In this document: piece by piece, positions 18,659 to 29,461 of the stretch
Layout: each line of letters opens with the position of its first letter
Position numbering within the stretch: position 1 is the stretch's first letter
Source: Agapetus fuscipes
Taxonomy: Eukaryota > Arthropoda > Insecta > Trichoptera > Glossosomatidae
Direction: 5' to 3'
Assembly: GCA_951799405.1 (NCBI GenBank)
Contig: OX637345.1
Location: forward strand, 12,524,001-12,588,000
DNA: 64,000 bases
Position numbers and translations under genes: made by a program
The notes under the pieces: model-generated
Database searches by the model: none
Told to the model about the DNA's origin: nothing
Seen by the model: only the letters and a program-made list of their open reading frames with translations

Positions 18659-19460
18659 GAGCTATGGTCCTTTTATAGCATGGCATAAGGATGGTTCTTG
18701 AAACATTAGGAACTAGAAAATGCGAGATTTTGTCAGAATATTCTATTTAGAATATTCGAGCTAGCACTCACACCATCGAACAAATACAAGTAGGTGCAAT
18801 TATTTAAACGTCTACATCTAGAGACATACAGATACACTCGCACAAGTAAAAACACTCAGACGCACAATCACACATTCGTAACAGTGTGATAAAACAGATC
18901 GCGTAATTAAAATAAATGTATTAAAACTAAATCATTCATAGGGTTGCTGTAGTATCTTCAGTACAATTTTGTATGAACACAATGGTGGGAAATTCACGCG
19001 AAGATTTATACCTGAGATAAATCATATTTTTAAAATAAGTAAATAAACATGTATAAAAACTTACATAAAAGTACTCCAGACACATTTTAGCACTATTCAA
19101 ACTCACTTTTTCACTTTTGAATATTTTTTACAATTTCAGCAAATAAACACAGATCCACCATGTTTCTTAGAGGTACCTATGTACATTTAAAATAATAAAT
19201 ACAAAAACAAACACAGAGCTCGTAGTTTTATTTTTGCAACTGAACATCTGGTTTTGGAATATAAACATTGATTTAAAAATATTTTGACTCTGTATTTACA
19301 AATTTCAGTAGTCCATTTCGGTACCTACATTTATGATGACGTGGAAAGATTGATAGAATGGAGTCGAAACAAGGAAGCTGGGAAACAATTGTGACGTTTG
19401 TTAATCAATCTTTTTTTAATAAATTGTTTTTGTGGTTTTTCGGGTTAGACCATGGTCTAT
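18659..19460. other. Unassigned AT-rich stretch
   Basis: Ends of an LTR (cacattcgtaaca near 18880) are possible at the left; otherwise nothing recognised. Confidence 0.35.
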
Positions 19461-19465
19461 TTGCA

Positions 19466-19690
19466 GTTTTTTTTTTTTAAATAAATTTGTGAAGAGGATT
19501 GCAATTCACCAACCTATTTTTGCCTGACCAGTTGTCTTCATGCGAAAGCAGAAGCTTGTGTGCATGCAACGACATCTGAAACAGGGTCAATGTTATGGTC
19601 AAAGGGGCCAGCCGTGGCTCGAACCAACGTTATCTGAACCAAATACGCCAGCTGAACAAGCGTCTTGACCGCCGTGGCCATAGCACCGAC
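19466..19690 (-). mobile_element. S3 SINE, full length
   Basis: In reverse: gtcggtgctatggccacggc head with an A-box-like tggccacggcgg, B box ggttcgagcc, then body and a poly(A) tail (T run 19466-19479). Confidence 0.8.
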
Positions 19691-19802
19691 TGCTGAGTTT
19701 TCTTTTTACGAGCAGAAAGCATTCTCAAGGCGAGTAATAGCGACATGGTGTTGTCGGCAGATAAAAATGCTTTCTGTCCGTGAAAGCGAACGCAAAACGC
19801 AC

Positions 19803-19880
19803 CTAAGCTACACACATAGTGTAACTTCTAGCCGCGTTATCCCCGAAGGGTTCGCATGTGGCGAGTTGAACCTGTTTGTG
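19803..19880 (-). mobile_element. S2 SINE 3' fragment
   Basis: aagctacacacatagtgtaa, then gttatccccgaagggttcgc. Confidence 0.7.
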
Positions 19881-19965
19881 AAAGTGAAACGAAACGAATG
19901 TGAAAGTTTCAAAGTGTACTATTTTTTTTTAGTTGCTGAGGATACGAAATGCATTGCTCACTTGA

Positions 19966-20130
19966 TCCCATTTCAGACGGATTGAATTCTGCCCGGTTTA
20001 TCTATGAATTACTGGAACAACTGTGTGAAAGCTCTCATAGACCCCCATACTATAAGGCTTACAGCCCGGCACCCCATAGAAAAAACCATATACGTACAAA
20101 CCGGGTATTATGCGTTGTGTAGAAATGGGA
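19966..20130. mobile_element. MITE with tcccattt ends
   Basis: tcccatttcagacgg..ctgcccggttt at left and ccgggtattatgcg..agaaatggga at right are inverted. A second copy is at 42035-42200. Confidence 0.6.
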
Positions 20131-20144
20131 TGGGCTACGCTACT

Positions 20145-20655
20145 AAGCTACACATATAGTGCAACTTCTTGCCGCGTTTTCCCCGAAGGGATCGCATGTG
20201 GCGAGTGGAACATGTTGTTATGATTTGACTTGGGGTTCTTTTAATTCAATTGCTATTTAAATATCTATTTTCTTCTGTTCTTTTAATTCAATATATCTGT
20301 TCTTTTAATATCTGTTCTTTTAATTCAATTGCTATTTAAATATCTACACAAGATCTATTTTTTACAAAATAGCATACAATGTACTCTTCACTCTCTGCTA
20401 ACAGTCTTCGCGTTACAATGTTCTAAGCGACTTTATCTCCCAACAGAATCTTTGCTAGAAACCTACTTATATGTGCCGCAGAGATGATTCTTGCATGTTC
20501 GAAAACATGGTAGATACTTCCATAATGGATTATACTAGAGCATTGTACCACACTATACCAGAGTGCTCACACACACCAATCAGCGTGCCTAGGCTCACGT
20601 CCACACGAACTCATACGTTCGTAACAATATTTATTTTTACAGGTAAGGGGTCGCA
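20145..20655 (-). mobile_element. S2 SINE 3' part, split by a solo LTR
   Basis: 20145-20215 (aagctacacatatagtgcaa) and 20627-20655 (ttatttttacaggtaagggg) rejoin as S2. Confidence 0.75.
20216..20626 (-). mobile_element. Solo LTR, 411 bp
   Basis: On the minus strand it starts TGTTACGAACG and ends ATCATAACA. It shares tgcaagaatcatctc and a cacatataagtagg TATA-like site with the shorter copy at 55964. It contains an extra repeat of gaattaaaagaacag. Confidence 0.7.
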
Positions 20656-20779
20656 TTACCCATTTGCATTATGTTGGGGGGCGTACAGAACCGAATTCTA
20701 AAAAAAAATATATACGTCTTTGCGGGCCGCAACCGCTGTGTCTGCGGGACCGCATGTTGACATGCCTGCTGTAAAATTT

Positions 20780-20900
20780 GATTATTTTTTACCAAAGTTA
20801 CCCCTTTTTTCAGTGAAATTCGGAAAGAGTTGCAGGGTGCGTATTCATTTGAGTACACAATTTGCAGCATAATATGTAAATGCAAGTTTTTCTGCTTGAT
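20780..20900 (+). mobile_element. R245 fragment, diverged
   Basis: ccaaagttacccctttt and agagttgcagggtgcgtatt only. Confidence 0.5.
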
Positions 20901-20904
20901 AGTA

Positions 20905-21110
20905 TAAAATGGTTCACTTTGCCAATGTCACCGCTGCTTCAGGGAAGGTCGTCAAGAGTTGCAGGGCTTATGTTCATTTGAGATTGGGTTTTTTATATTG
21001 TAGGTCCACATGCGGCGTGTGTAAGCGCGAAATTATGCATGTCTGCTTGTGGGAATGCATTTAATATAAATCTCAAATGATACATATCTTTGCAGCTTAG
21101 ATTTAGATTT
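20905..21110 (+). mobile_element. R245, 5' truncated
   Basis: tggttcactttgccaatgtc to gcttagatttagatttaga. Confidence 0.82.
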
Positions 21111-21673
21111 AGATATCGTGCATTAAATAAATATAATACCTTTGCTACTTAGATTATAGATACAGGTGTACTTTTCCCAAAAAAAAATGGGAAAGGAAGT
21201 AAAATTCCTTAGAATTGTAAAAACGTAGGGAATCACAAACCTTTTACTTCAGTTTATATACAACATACTTTATCTAAGTTCGAACAGTTTACCTTTAGAA
21301 TGGCATGCCGTAAATTACCAGTATACCACTGGGCAGTTTATGGATTGGCTTATTTTCAGAGTTTGCCTGCAACCGTCATGAAATTCAACAAAATTTATGA
21401 TGTTTACACAATGTCAGGGAAATTCCAAAAATACCCAGTTGATGAACGCTTCACATTGACGGTGGCCTAGGAAACTCTGAACTACCTACATATAATATTC
21501 AAAATATTTAGATTACAGGGAGGAAAACGTCTAACCTTGGAAGGAATTAATATTGTTTTTTACAACAAAATTTTAGTCCTTAAAAGTAGCTGAAGACCTT
21601 CGAGTACGACAATATGCCTACTTAGAGAAGAGCATTTGAATTAAAAAAAAAAACTAGTGTCCGGTGATCGCTT
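21111..21673. other. Unassigned stretch
   Basis: No ORF or shared repeat recognised. Confidence 0.35.
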
Positions 21674-21842
21674 GACGCTTACACAAGCTGCATGCCGACT
21701 TACAGAATAAAACACAAACCTCAAATGAACATAAGCCCTGCAACTCCATATCCCTTCCCTGAAACAGGGATGGGATTGGTAACGGTTAAACATTTTTTAC
21801 ACCATTGGTAATCAGCCTCATTGCAACATATAAGCCAAGGAA
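21674..21842 (-). mobile_element. R245, 3' truncated
   Basis: Reverse copy ending at acatataagccaaggaa; tail absent. Confidence 0.7.
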
Positions 21843-22349
21843 TTTCTATTGATTACAAATAAAAAAATATATATATTTATGTAGGTCAGTAGGTACCAAA
21901 TGTTGTTTTCTTATTAATTTTATTTTACGAATGCACTTAATTTTTTTCGGCGAAAACACGTCACACTCATACTTGACTACGGTCCTTAGCAACCAATAAC
22001 ACAATATTTTGCTCCCCTTTATTTTCCCTAGCAACCCGGCCGATTGCTATCACGATTAAAATGCGTCGAGTCCATTACAGTTCCATTCACTTTGTTAACA
22101 TCACATTTTCAATTAATTTATTATTAAATCTTTTAACGTTTGTTTTGTCTTCAAGGGACAATTTTATTTATTTATCTACCCGGTCGAGTTTTTAATTCAG
22201 TGGACACGTCATCTGTCGGCCGCGAACGGAAGCTAACTGACATCTTATCTTTATCATTGATAAACAAAGAACTCAATCTAGTGTAGGGTGCGACGCCCAG
22301 TCATTGAACCTTTCAAATAAATAGTTTATAATTTCTTAAACTGTACGAT

Positions 22350-22830
22350 GCTAAAATTTTCCTGGGGTGGAAGTCTCGACAGCCGTCGGTAGATCTTAAA
22401 TTTGAATATAGGACCAAATAAAACATGGGGGTGTGTAAGTCCGGTCGATAAATCAGCTGGTAGAATGCTTGAGGGCTTGGGCTCAAATCCCACTGTGGTG
22501 TCAGAAATAATTTCCCGTTTCGGTGTTTATCTTAAAACCCAAACTAAAATACTGGCAAGGTTTATTCAGCCTTTACAAGAAATAAATAATCCCCCGACAG
22601 CCCCCTCGGTAGCTGGCAACTAAAGTGGTTGACGGCCGGCCGGCCGGTCCTCTTACCTGTAAAAATAAATACATTACACTCGCCACATGCGAAACACTTC
22701 GGGGAAAACGGGCAAGATGTTGCACTATGTGTGTAGCTTAGTTGAGTTGCGTAGTTGCGGTGCACAAACAGCTGATCGTTGTTCCATATAAAATGGATCA
22801 GCTGTTGATACGCCGTCATGTTTTATTTTA
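22350..22830. mobile_element. Short MITE (aacatgg ends) with S2 inserted
   Basis: agtctcgac..ccgtcggtagatctt, aaaacatgg at left and cgccgtcatgttttatt at right match the uninterrupted copy at 52170-52320. The S2 copy sits between. Confidence 0.65.
22438..22765 (+). mobile_element. S2 SINE, near full length
   Basis: gtccggtcgataaatcagct head to tgtgtagcttagttgagttg. Holds a local ggccggccggccgg expansion. Confidence 0.82.
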
Positions 22831-23203
22831 CCATATCTTTAAATAGATACGGTAGGTAATATCTACCAACGGCTGTCCCTCCACAAATGGATCAAATCAC
22901 AAATGGTCAGGGCTGAAAATCTCATTAATTTGTGAAATAGCTGAGCATCCACGGTTGGGTATGGGTACATCTATGGTAATTCTTACCTACCGAATATCGG
23001 TAATATTAGTATAAAGACTAATCATCTGTTCACTTGCGGCCATCTTGGATTGACAGGTCTTCATACAAATATTACCGATATTCGGTAGCCCAGGTTCTTT
23101 TCCAGATGAATAAGCACCAGAGCCAAACGCCTGATTTCTAAGCCAAAAATTGGTTTTATTTCGGCCACATGAGACTTATTTTTCCACAGCATGGGTGGTC
23201 AGT

Positions 23204-24712
23204 AGTGTCCGACCGAAAGTGTACTTTCACTTTCGGCCGAAAGCCGTAGCCGAATTTCGGCAAAATTCTACTTTCGGCAGAAAGCCGAAAGCCGAAGCCG
23301 AAAGCCGAAACTGAAAGCCGTAGCCGAAAGTATGTATATTATTTAAGTGCCTAGTTAGTTATGCATTATTTAGTTAGAAGGATATGCAAGTAACAATAAA
23401 AGGTGTTTACAATTCTGGGAACTTTTTTATTTAATGCAAAACTATATGCAATTTTTTTTTAAATTACTAATAGGTACAATTATTAATAATTAAAAATCAA
23501 ACAAATTAAAAAACTTAAAAAACTTTTCATGTTTCTTTCATCGCCTAATTAAGTTAAACAAATGCAACAAAAATACTTTATATAAGAAATGAAATTAAAT
23601 GAAAATAAAACAATTATAAAAAACGGTAATAAAAAAAACTTTTCATGTTTAAGTCAACGCCCAATTAGTTATACAGGGCGTAAACGACCGTCAAGTCAGT
23701 CAATCTTCTTATTTTAAACTACATATGTTCTCCATAATTATGTTGTGTATGTGTAGTACACGAATATGAAAGAATTTTTCAATTTATTTAAGACTCCGGT
23801 CAAAAAAAAAATCCCGTTGTTTGTAAAAATATGTTTCTTATACTTTATGGTCTTAGTAAAAGAGTGACATTAATGAAAAAAATCACGCGTGCTTAATAAT
23901 TTTTTGTCTTAATTTCAAAGTTAGTTTTTTTTATATAACTTAAAAAATGACGTCACAAAAAAATATTTTAAAAAACTCGTTTTTTTTTACTTTTTTTTGC
24001 TCGGATTTTGTTGTTTTGTATTTTGGAAATATTTTTTTTCTTTATAATTATAGAATGATACAAATTCTAGTTTGTAGTGTGATTTTTAATAAAATAATGT
24101 GATTAGTTTTTGTGCTAATATGAAAAAACTGAAACTAATTAACTTATTTAATTCTTGAAAACAGTTTTTTCATATTATCTCAAAAACTATTCACATAATT
24201 CTATTAAAAATCACACTACAAACTAGAATTTGTATCATTCTATAATTATAAAGAAAAAAAATATTTCCAAAATGCAAAACAACAAAATCCGAGCAAAAAA
24301 AGTAAAAAAAACGAGTTTTTTTAAATATTTTTTTGTGGCGTCATTTTTTAAGTTATATAAAAAAAACTAGTTTTAAATTAAGACAAATATTTATTTTACA
24401 CGCATGATTTTTTTCATTAGTGTCACTCTTTTACTAAGGCCATAAAGTATGAGAAACATATTTTTAAAAACAACGGGATTTTTTTTTTGAACACGGCCTT
24501 AATAAACATTTATTCGTCTAAAGGCCGCCAATCGCGTCGCGGCGTTCGCGTCGCGTTGCGTGCACGCGGGTGGTCGGTTTGTCTGCCTAACTTTCGGTTG
24601 GGCCGAAAGTGACCACTACTTTCGGCCGAAACCGTAAGTTTGCCGAATGTGGCAAATATTGGCCGAAAGGCCGAAAGCCGAAAGCCGAAACCGAATATTC
24701 GGTCGGACACTA
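23204..24712. mobile_element. hAT-like non-autonomous element, ~1.5 kb
   Basis: Inverted ends tagtgtccgaccgaa, subterminal ccgaaag arrays at both sides, and flanks gtggtcag / ctggtcag (7 of 8, the duplication length of hAT). No transposase. The middle holds a palindromic MITE. Confidence 0.7.
23795..24490. mobile_element. Long palindromic MITE, family P
   Basis: Arms of about 330 bp (23795-24120 and 24155-24490) are near reverse complements around a short loop. Ends read aaaaaatcccgttgttt. The shared core is tttcttatactttatgg with tcttagtaaaagagtgac. Confidence 0.8.
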
Positions 24713-25000
24713 GACTGGTCAGCCACATAATGCTTTATTGAAGAAAAAATATAAAGTGGCCAATGATTGGACGTATCACCCCATTCTTTATTCCCAATAT
24801 TATAAGGCGTACGTTTTATAATAATAATACGATAAAAGGAGATTATTTTATTACGTAGGGATCGTATGAACCCAGTATGTAATATATTGAAAACAATTAA
24901 ATAAAGTATAATCCTTCTATCTTAAAACTTATATTTAGTGACTAAATTCATAATTCATGGAAAAATCACATCTATAGATATGAATTAGTTTGTTTTTTTA

Positions 25001-25556
25001 AGGCCTGTTGCACCAAACTCCAACCAGACAATAATCAAAATTAAACCGGTCGATAGCTCAGGTGGTAGAGTGCTTGCATTCCATGCCGAAAGCTCGGGTT
25101 CGAATCCCACCGAGGGTGTTAGAAATGATTTCCCGTTTCGGTGTTTATTTCAAACGCCAAAATAAAATACCGGCAAGGTTTACTTAGCCTTCACAAGAAA
25201 TGAGTACCAGCACTCTCGGGAGCTGGGAAACCTCCACTTCAACTGAAGTGGTTGGCGTAAGGCCGGCCCCCTTACCTGTAAAAATAAATAGGTTCAACTC
25301 GCCACATGCGACCCCTTCGGGGATAACGCGGCAAGTAGTTACACTATATGTGCAGCTTAGTTGCGAAGTGTGATTTCTCCCATCAAATCAAAAATTTGGT
25401 TGCATGCATCAGCTGATGTACATAATCTTCCCTGTTCAAATTCCATCATATTATTACCCACTTCCGAGAAATATTTAACCGAGGTGCTTACCAGAATTAA
25501 GCAATCAAATTTGATGTGTCAATCAAATATTGATTGGAGGTTGGTGCAACAGGCCC
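25001..25556. mobile_element. MITE with gcctgttgcaccaa ends, hosting S2
   Basis: Left aggcctgttgcaccaaactc and right ggttggtgcaacaggccc are inverted. TTA flanks both sides (24998-25000, 25557-25559), a TWA duplication. Confidence 0.78.
25043..25367 (+). mobile_element. S2 SINE, full-length reference copy
   Basis: tagctcaggtggtagagtgc, B box ggttcgaatcc, atgatttcccgtttcggtg, ctcgggagctgggaaac, acctgtaaaaataaatagg, ccccttcgggg hairpin and gtgcagcttagttgcg. Confidence 0.92.
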
Positions 25557-25575
25557 TTAGTAACTTTCTTACATA

Positions 25576-26440
25576 ATGCAGAGCTATGAATGCAAAATGA
25601 GTAAAGTGCTGTTGTGTCGAGATTTGAACCTTGAACTCCGCAAGCGCATCTTGATGTGCTATGTCTTCCTAATCGCGCTATATGGTATGGAGGGATGGAC
25701 TCTCACACAAGCACTGGAGAGACGAATCGAAGCGTTCGAGATGTGTCTCTACCGAATAATGCTTCGGATCTCTTGGCGTGATCGGGTCACCAATGAGGAA
25801 GTCATCCGACGTATGCACACCACAAAGGAACTTCTTCGGTCACATTATGAGAAATAACGCCTTCTCCATCTTATCATACAGGTTTTAAGATTGAGGGTAG
25901 AAGAACGCAAGCAGTGCTATTCTCACAACATTTGAACCATAGCTGATCTACGGATCATCAATTTTTTTAATGTTAAAGTCACTGTATTCTGCGGATGAGC
26001 CATGACTTTGCTGTTTGAGAATAATACCGAAGGACGTCAAAGGAAATCGTGGCTGAAAAACCTGCAACAATGGTTCGGTAGAAGCACTAAAATCTAAATC
26101 TAAATCTAAGTAGCAAAGATATGTATCATTTGAGATTCATATTAAATGCATTCCCACAAGCAGACACGCATAATTTCGCGCTCACACATGCCGCACGTGG
26201 ACCTTCAATATAAAAAAATCCAATCTCAAATTAACATACGCCCTGAAACTATTTCCGACCTTCCCTGAAACAGGGGTGACATTGGCAAAGTGAACCATTT
26301 TTTACAGTATGGGTGGTCAGCCTCATACCAACTTATAAGTCAAAGAAGCACCAAATTCCTATTTCGAGCCGTAGCATCCAAGGGGAAAAAAGTCATGATT
26401 ATCGCCGATCCACGATAGAAGTGACTCTAAAAGAAGAAGA
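25576..26440 (+). pseudogene. RTE-like LINE RT C-terminal relic split by R245
   Basis: RKRILMCYVFLIALYGMEGW then ALERRIEAFEMCLYRIMLRI are RTE-like RT motifs. Frameshifts follow, then GRQRKSWLKNLQQWFGRST and, after the R245 insert, KFLFRAVASKGKKVMI and ADPR. Confidence 0.75.
26096..26341 (-). mobile_element. R245 inserted in LINE relic
   Basis: Flanks agaagcactaaa and agaagcaccaaa are an 11/12 duplication; element ends are a ctaaat-repeat tail and ttgacttataagttgg. Confidence 0.88.
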
Positions 26441-27350
26441 AGAAGTGTCTGATATATAGGCTATAACTCGAAAAATGTAGGTATGCAATTTTTTAATAAC
26501 CTCGTGTAGGTATATTTTGCGGTGAGATAGGTAAGTACCAGGAATGTACCTAGTTTATGTAAATATACAGATAACAGCTCCAGTATCAAGGGTAAAATGT
26601 AACTGATATATGGTAGGGAGATTGCAATGTTTACATTGCAAATGTGTACTTGTTATATCTAAATACAACAACACTCTTCATCCCAGCACTCTATCTCCTC
26701 CTGCCACTCCTATCCTGATTAATTATGAACTCTCTGACATGTTTTAGTAGCTGCCTTTTGAAAAATGGACTCCACGTATCTATCAATCTATGAAGTAATC
26801 AAATTTTCTTTGAACAGCTTTAATAATATTTCAAAATTGAGTCATGTGAAAGCCAAGACTTGAGTTGCAGCCGGGATTTTGAGCTTACACATGACAATTG
26901 TTTGTTCATTTTATAACAAACGCGCTGTTGAAATTTTGTTTGCAGTCACTTTTGAGGTTATTTTTCGGTCCTATTTTATAGTAAAATGAAAATTTGTTAC
27001 TTTGTAACAATTATTATTACCTTTTCATTTAAAAATAGCATGAAAAATAGTAATAATAACAAACATAATTATCTGTTTATGTACTTAAATAACACCCACT
27101 AACCCTAGATTTGACCTTATAGAATAGAGACATCATGCTTATCCATTGTTTAACGTTTATAGTTAGATAGGGAAGTGTATGCAAACGCGAAACGCAATTG
27201 CAAGGAAATTATCCAAAGGAATTAATAATGGGTTATTGCTAGGGAATGCAATCTCGATCACGCGAGATCTCGAATCTCGAGAGATCTCGGCTTTTTTTGA
27301 AATTCTATTTCGACGATAGGGAATCTCGCTTTTTCAATCTCATTACAGAT
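26441..27350. other. Unassigned AT-rich stretch
   Basis: Contains inverted words aacaaattttcattttactat and aataataattgttac near 26980-27030, and tagcatgaaaaat; no gene. Confidence 0.35.
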
Positions 27351-27351
27351 G

Positions 27352-27760
27352 GACTGGTCCGTAAGTCAAGTGGTAACATTTCGGACTCGTAAATGGAAGG
27401 TTGTGGGCTCGAATCCCGGCGGAGCACAAACAAATATACCATTATATTTTCAAATTAGCACTTTGTCTGGGTTGAAAAATTGATAAACTTTTACCAAAGA
27501 CCAGTCACCAAAGGTTCATCTAGCCTTACAGCAACTGGGTCTTGTTTGAGAATTGGCGCTTTGTAGCAACGACGAATCTCGTAAAAAATCCGGTCGATAG
27601 CTCAGTTGGTAGAGCGCTCACGTCCAATCGGTCTAATGCTAGACACCTAGGATTCGATCACAACCAAGCAAAGCATTCAGAAATGATTTCCCGTTTCGGT
27701 GTTTATTTCAAACCAAAAAAAATACCTACTGGCAAGGTCTAAGTACTCAGCTGTGAATCT
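27352..27760 (+). mobile_element. Composite S1-S2 SINE, long form
   Basis: S1 head and body to ctcgtaaaaaatccggtcga, then an S2 head with tagctcagttggtagagcgc. It still holds the atttcccgtttcggtgttta block that the other composites lack. 3' end lost. Confidence 0.8.
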
Positions 27761-27791
27761 TGTATAGAACTTGATAATATAATTTTTTAAT

Positions 27792-28030
27792 TAAAGTTTG
27801 GTATGAGGCTGACCACCCATGCTATAAAAATTGGTTCACTTTTGTCCATCCCTGATTCAGAGGAAGTCAGCATTAGTTTTCGGCTTTACAGTCATTTCAG
27901 GTTTGTTTTTTGTTTTGTTCTTACACACTCAGCATGCGTAAGCACGGATTTACGTGTGTCTGCACAAGCATGCTTGTGGGCATGCATTTAATGCGAATCT
28001 TAAATGTTTCAGTGTCTGCGAAACGTAGAT
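27792..28030 (+). mobile_element. R245, diverged
   Basis: ggtatgaggctgaccaccca to gtagattagatgtaga. Confidence 0.75.
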
Positions 28031-29422
28031 TAGATGTAGATCGAGCTAAGTACCTACTTAGGTATCAATCGAATTAATTGAATAAAAATCAGAAAGACTG
28101 CCTGAAGTGGAAGTGACGTTTTGAAAGAGGTTTTGAAGATTTTGACCACCCCTAATGAAATGAAAACTGAGTGTCAGTAAATACAAAAAATAATAGGTAC
28201 ATAGGTACCTTTTGTCGATTGGATTGTATTCTTCGGAAACAAAAAAAATGCATTTCAGTGATTAAAACGCAATATGACATTAATTTAGCGGGCATATGTT
28301 TGTATTTTAATTAGAAAAAAACACAGCTTTGATGTCAGGAAAGCAAAACGTCAAAGTATTGATTTTTTTACAAATATTTTTTACCTGTATAGCTGGTGTC
28401 AAATGTAAAGACGGCATGCGGGTTGTCCAAAAATGTTAACCAGTATTTCCAGCTTCAATAACACGCAAAATCACTTGTAAAACAGAGGAAATAACATTTT
28501 TACACCAACAATGTGTGCCAGTGACATCTTGTCTGCGCAACAGATAGAAAACACATATTTTCCCCGTTTACAGGGGTTTTTCCTTAATGTTTTTCATCCC
28601 CTTTGAAAGTGCGTTCAATGTTAAAATGTCAAACTTGGCAAACAATTTTAATCAAACGACGAAACAACCAATAGATTATTCTGTTTTAATTGTTATAATA
28701 CTTTTTAATTTTGCACCAATGAAGAATTCACGAGAAAATTTAAAAGAAAATGAGTCGGCTTACTTTATATTTATTTGAATTTAAATTTTTCTTTGCGCCA
28801 TTTTGAAAGTGGCATCTAGCGGATCGCAATGAAAGTATTTACAAAAATACAAATACGTGTTTTGTTTTTACATTTGAACATTAATTTTAATATTGTAATC
28901 TACGTTTTCAAAACTATTTATATTTTTAAGCTAACTTTATATTTTTATAGACGTTGAAAAAAAGAATTACGTAATTAAATTAGTAGTTTGACTCAGCACA
29001 TTTTCCAAGTGAAAATAGAATTCATTTTTAATTATTAAATAAATTGAAAGAAGCTTTGTTAAAAGATCGCTAGATGCCAGTAAATTTATCACTGTTTATT
29101 TCTATACTAGAAAAGTAAGCACAGCTCTGTACACTTCAATGCAATGTTTGAAATTAGATGTATTTTGTAGTGAACATAGTATGGCGGATATTTGTCTTGT
29201 GTTCAGAGTATTACTTTTCCCCCTTCCCGCTCGAATATGGTTCACTTGGAAAATTGTAATTTGACTTTTGCAGTAGCAAACCGGCGGCTGCGCATTTTAG
29301 TCGTTCTATTATAGGACAATAGACCTTTCCCTACCTGTCACATCGCGAACATTTGTAGCGTACGAAAATAAAACATTGAGTGAGTGAAATTTGTGTTTTC
29401 ATTCGAGCTTTGATATTCCGAA
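28031..29422. other. 5' flank of CRMP, no repeat recognised
   Basis: Unique-looking AT-rich DNA. The last 200 bp before the ATG is relatively GC-richer (gcaaaccggcggctgcgcat) and is the likely promoter and 5' UTR. No clear TATA box. Confidence 0.4.
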
Positions 29423-29461
29423 ATGGCTGCCCCAGTGAAGAAAGTCCCTATCCATCTCCAG
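29423..29461 (+). CDS. CRMP: CRMP/dihydropyrimidinase exon 1 (13 codons)
   Basis: ATG within ccgaaATGGctgcccc (A at -3, G at +4, good context) gives MAAPVKKVPIHLQ, then donor gtcagt in phase 0. KKVPIHLQ followed by SSQNR agrees with insect CRMP N-termini as I recall them. Confidence 0.8.

Larger units (their letters stand above)
23175..24735 (-). mobile_element. R245 remnant that hosts a hAT-like element
   Basis: ccacagcatgggtggtcag at left and tggtcagccacataatg at right are the two parts. Confidence 0.6.
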
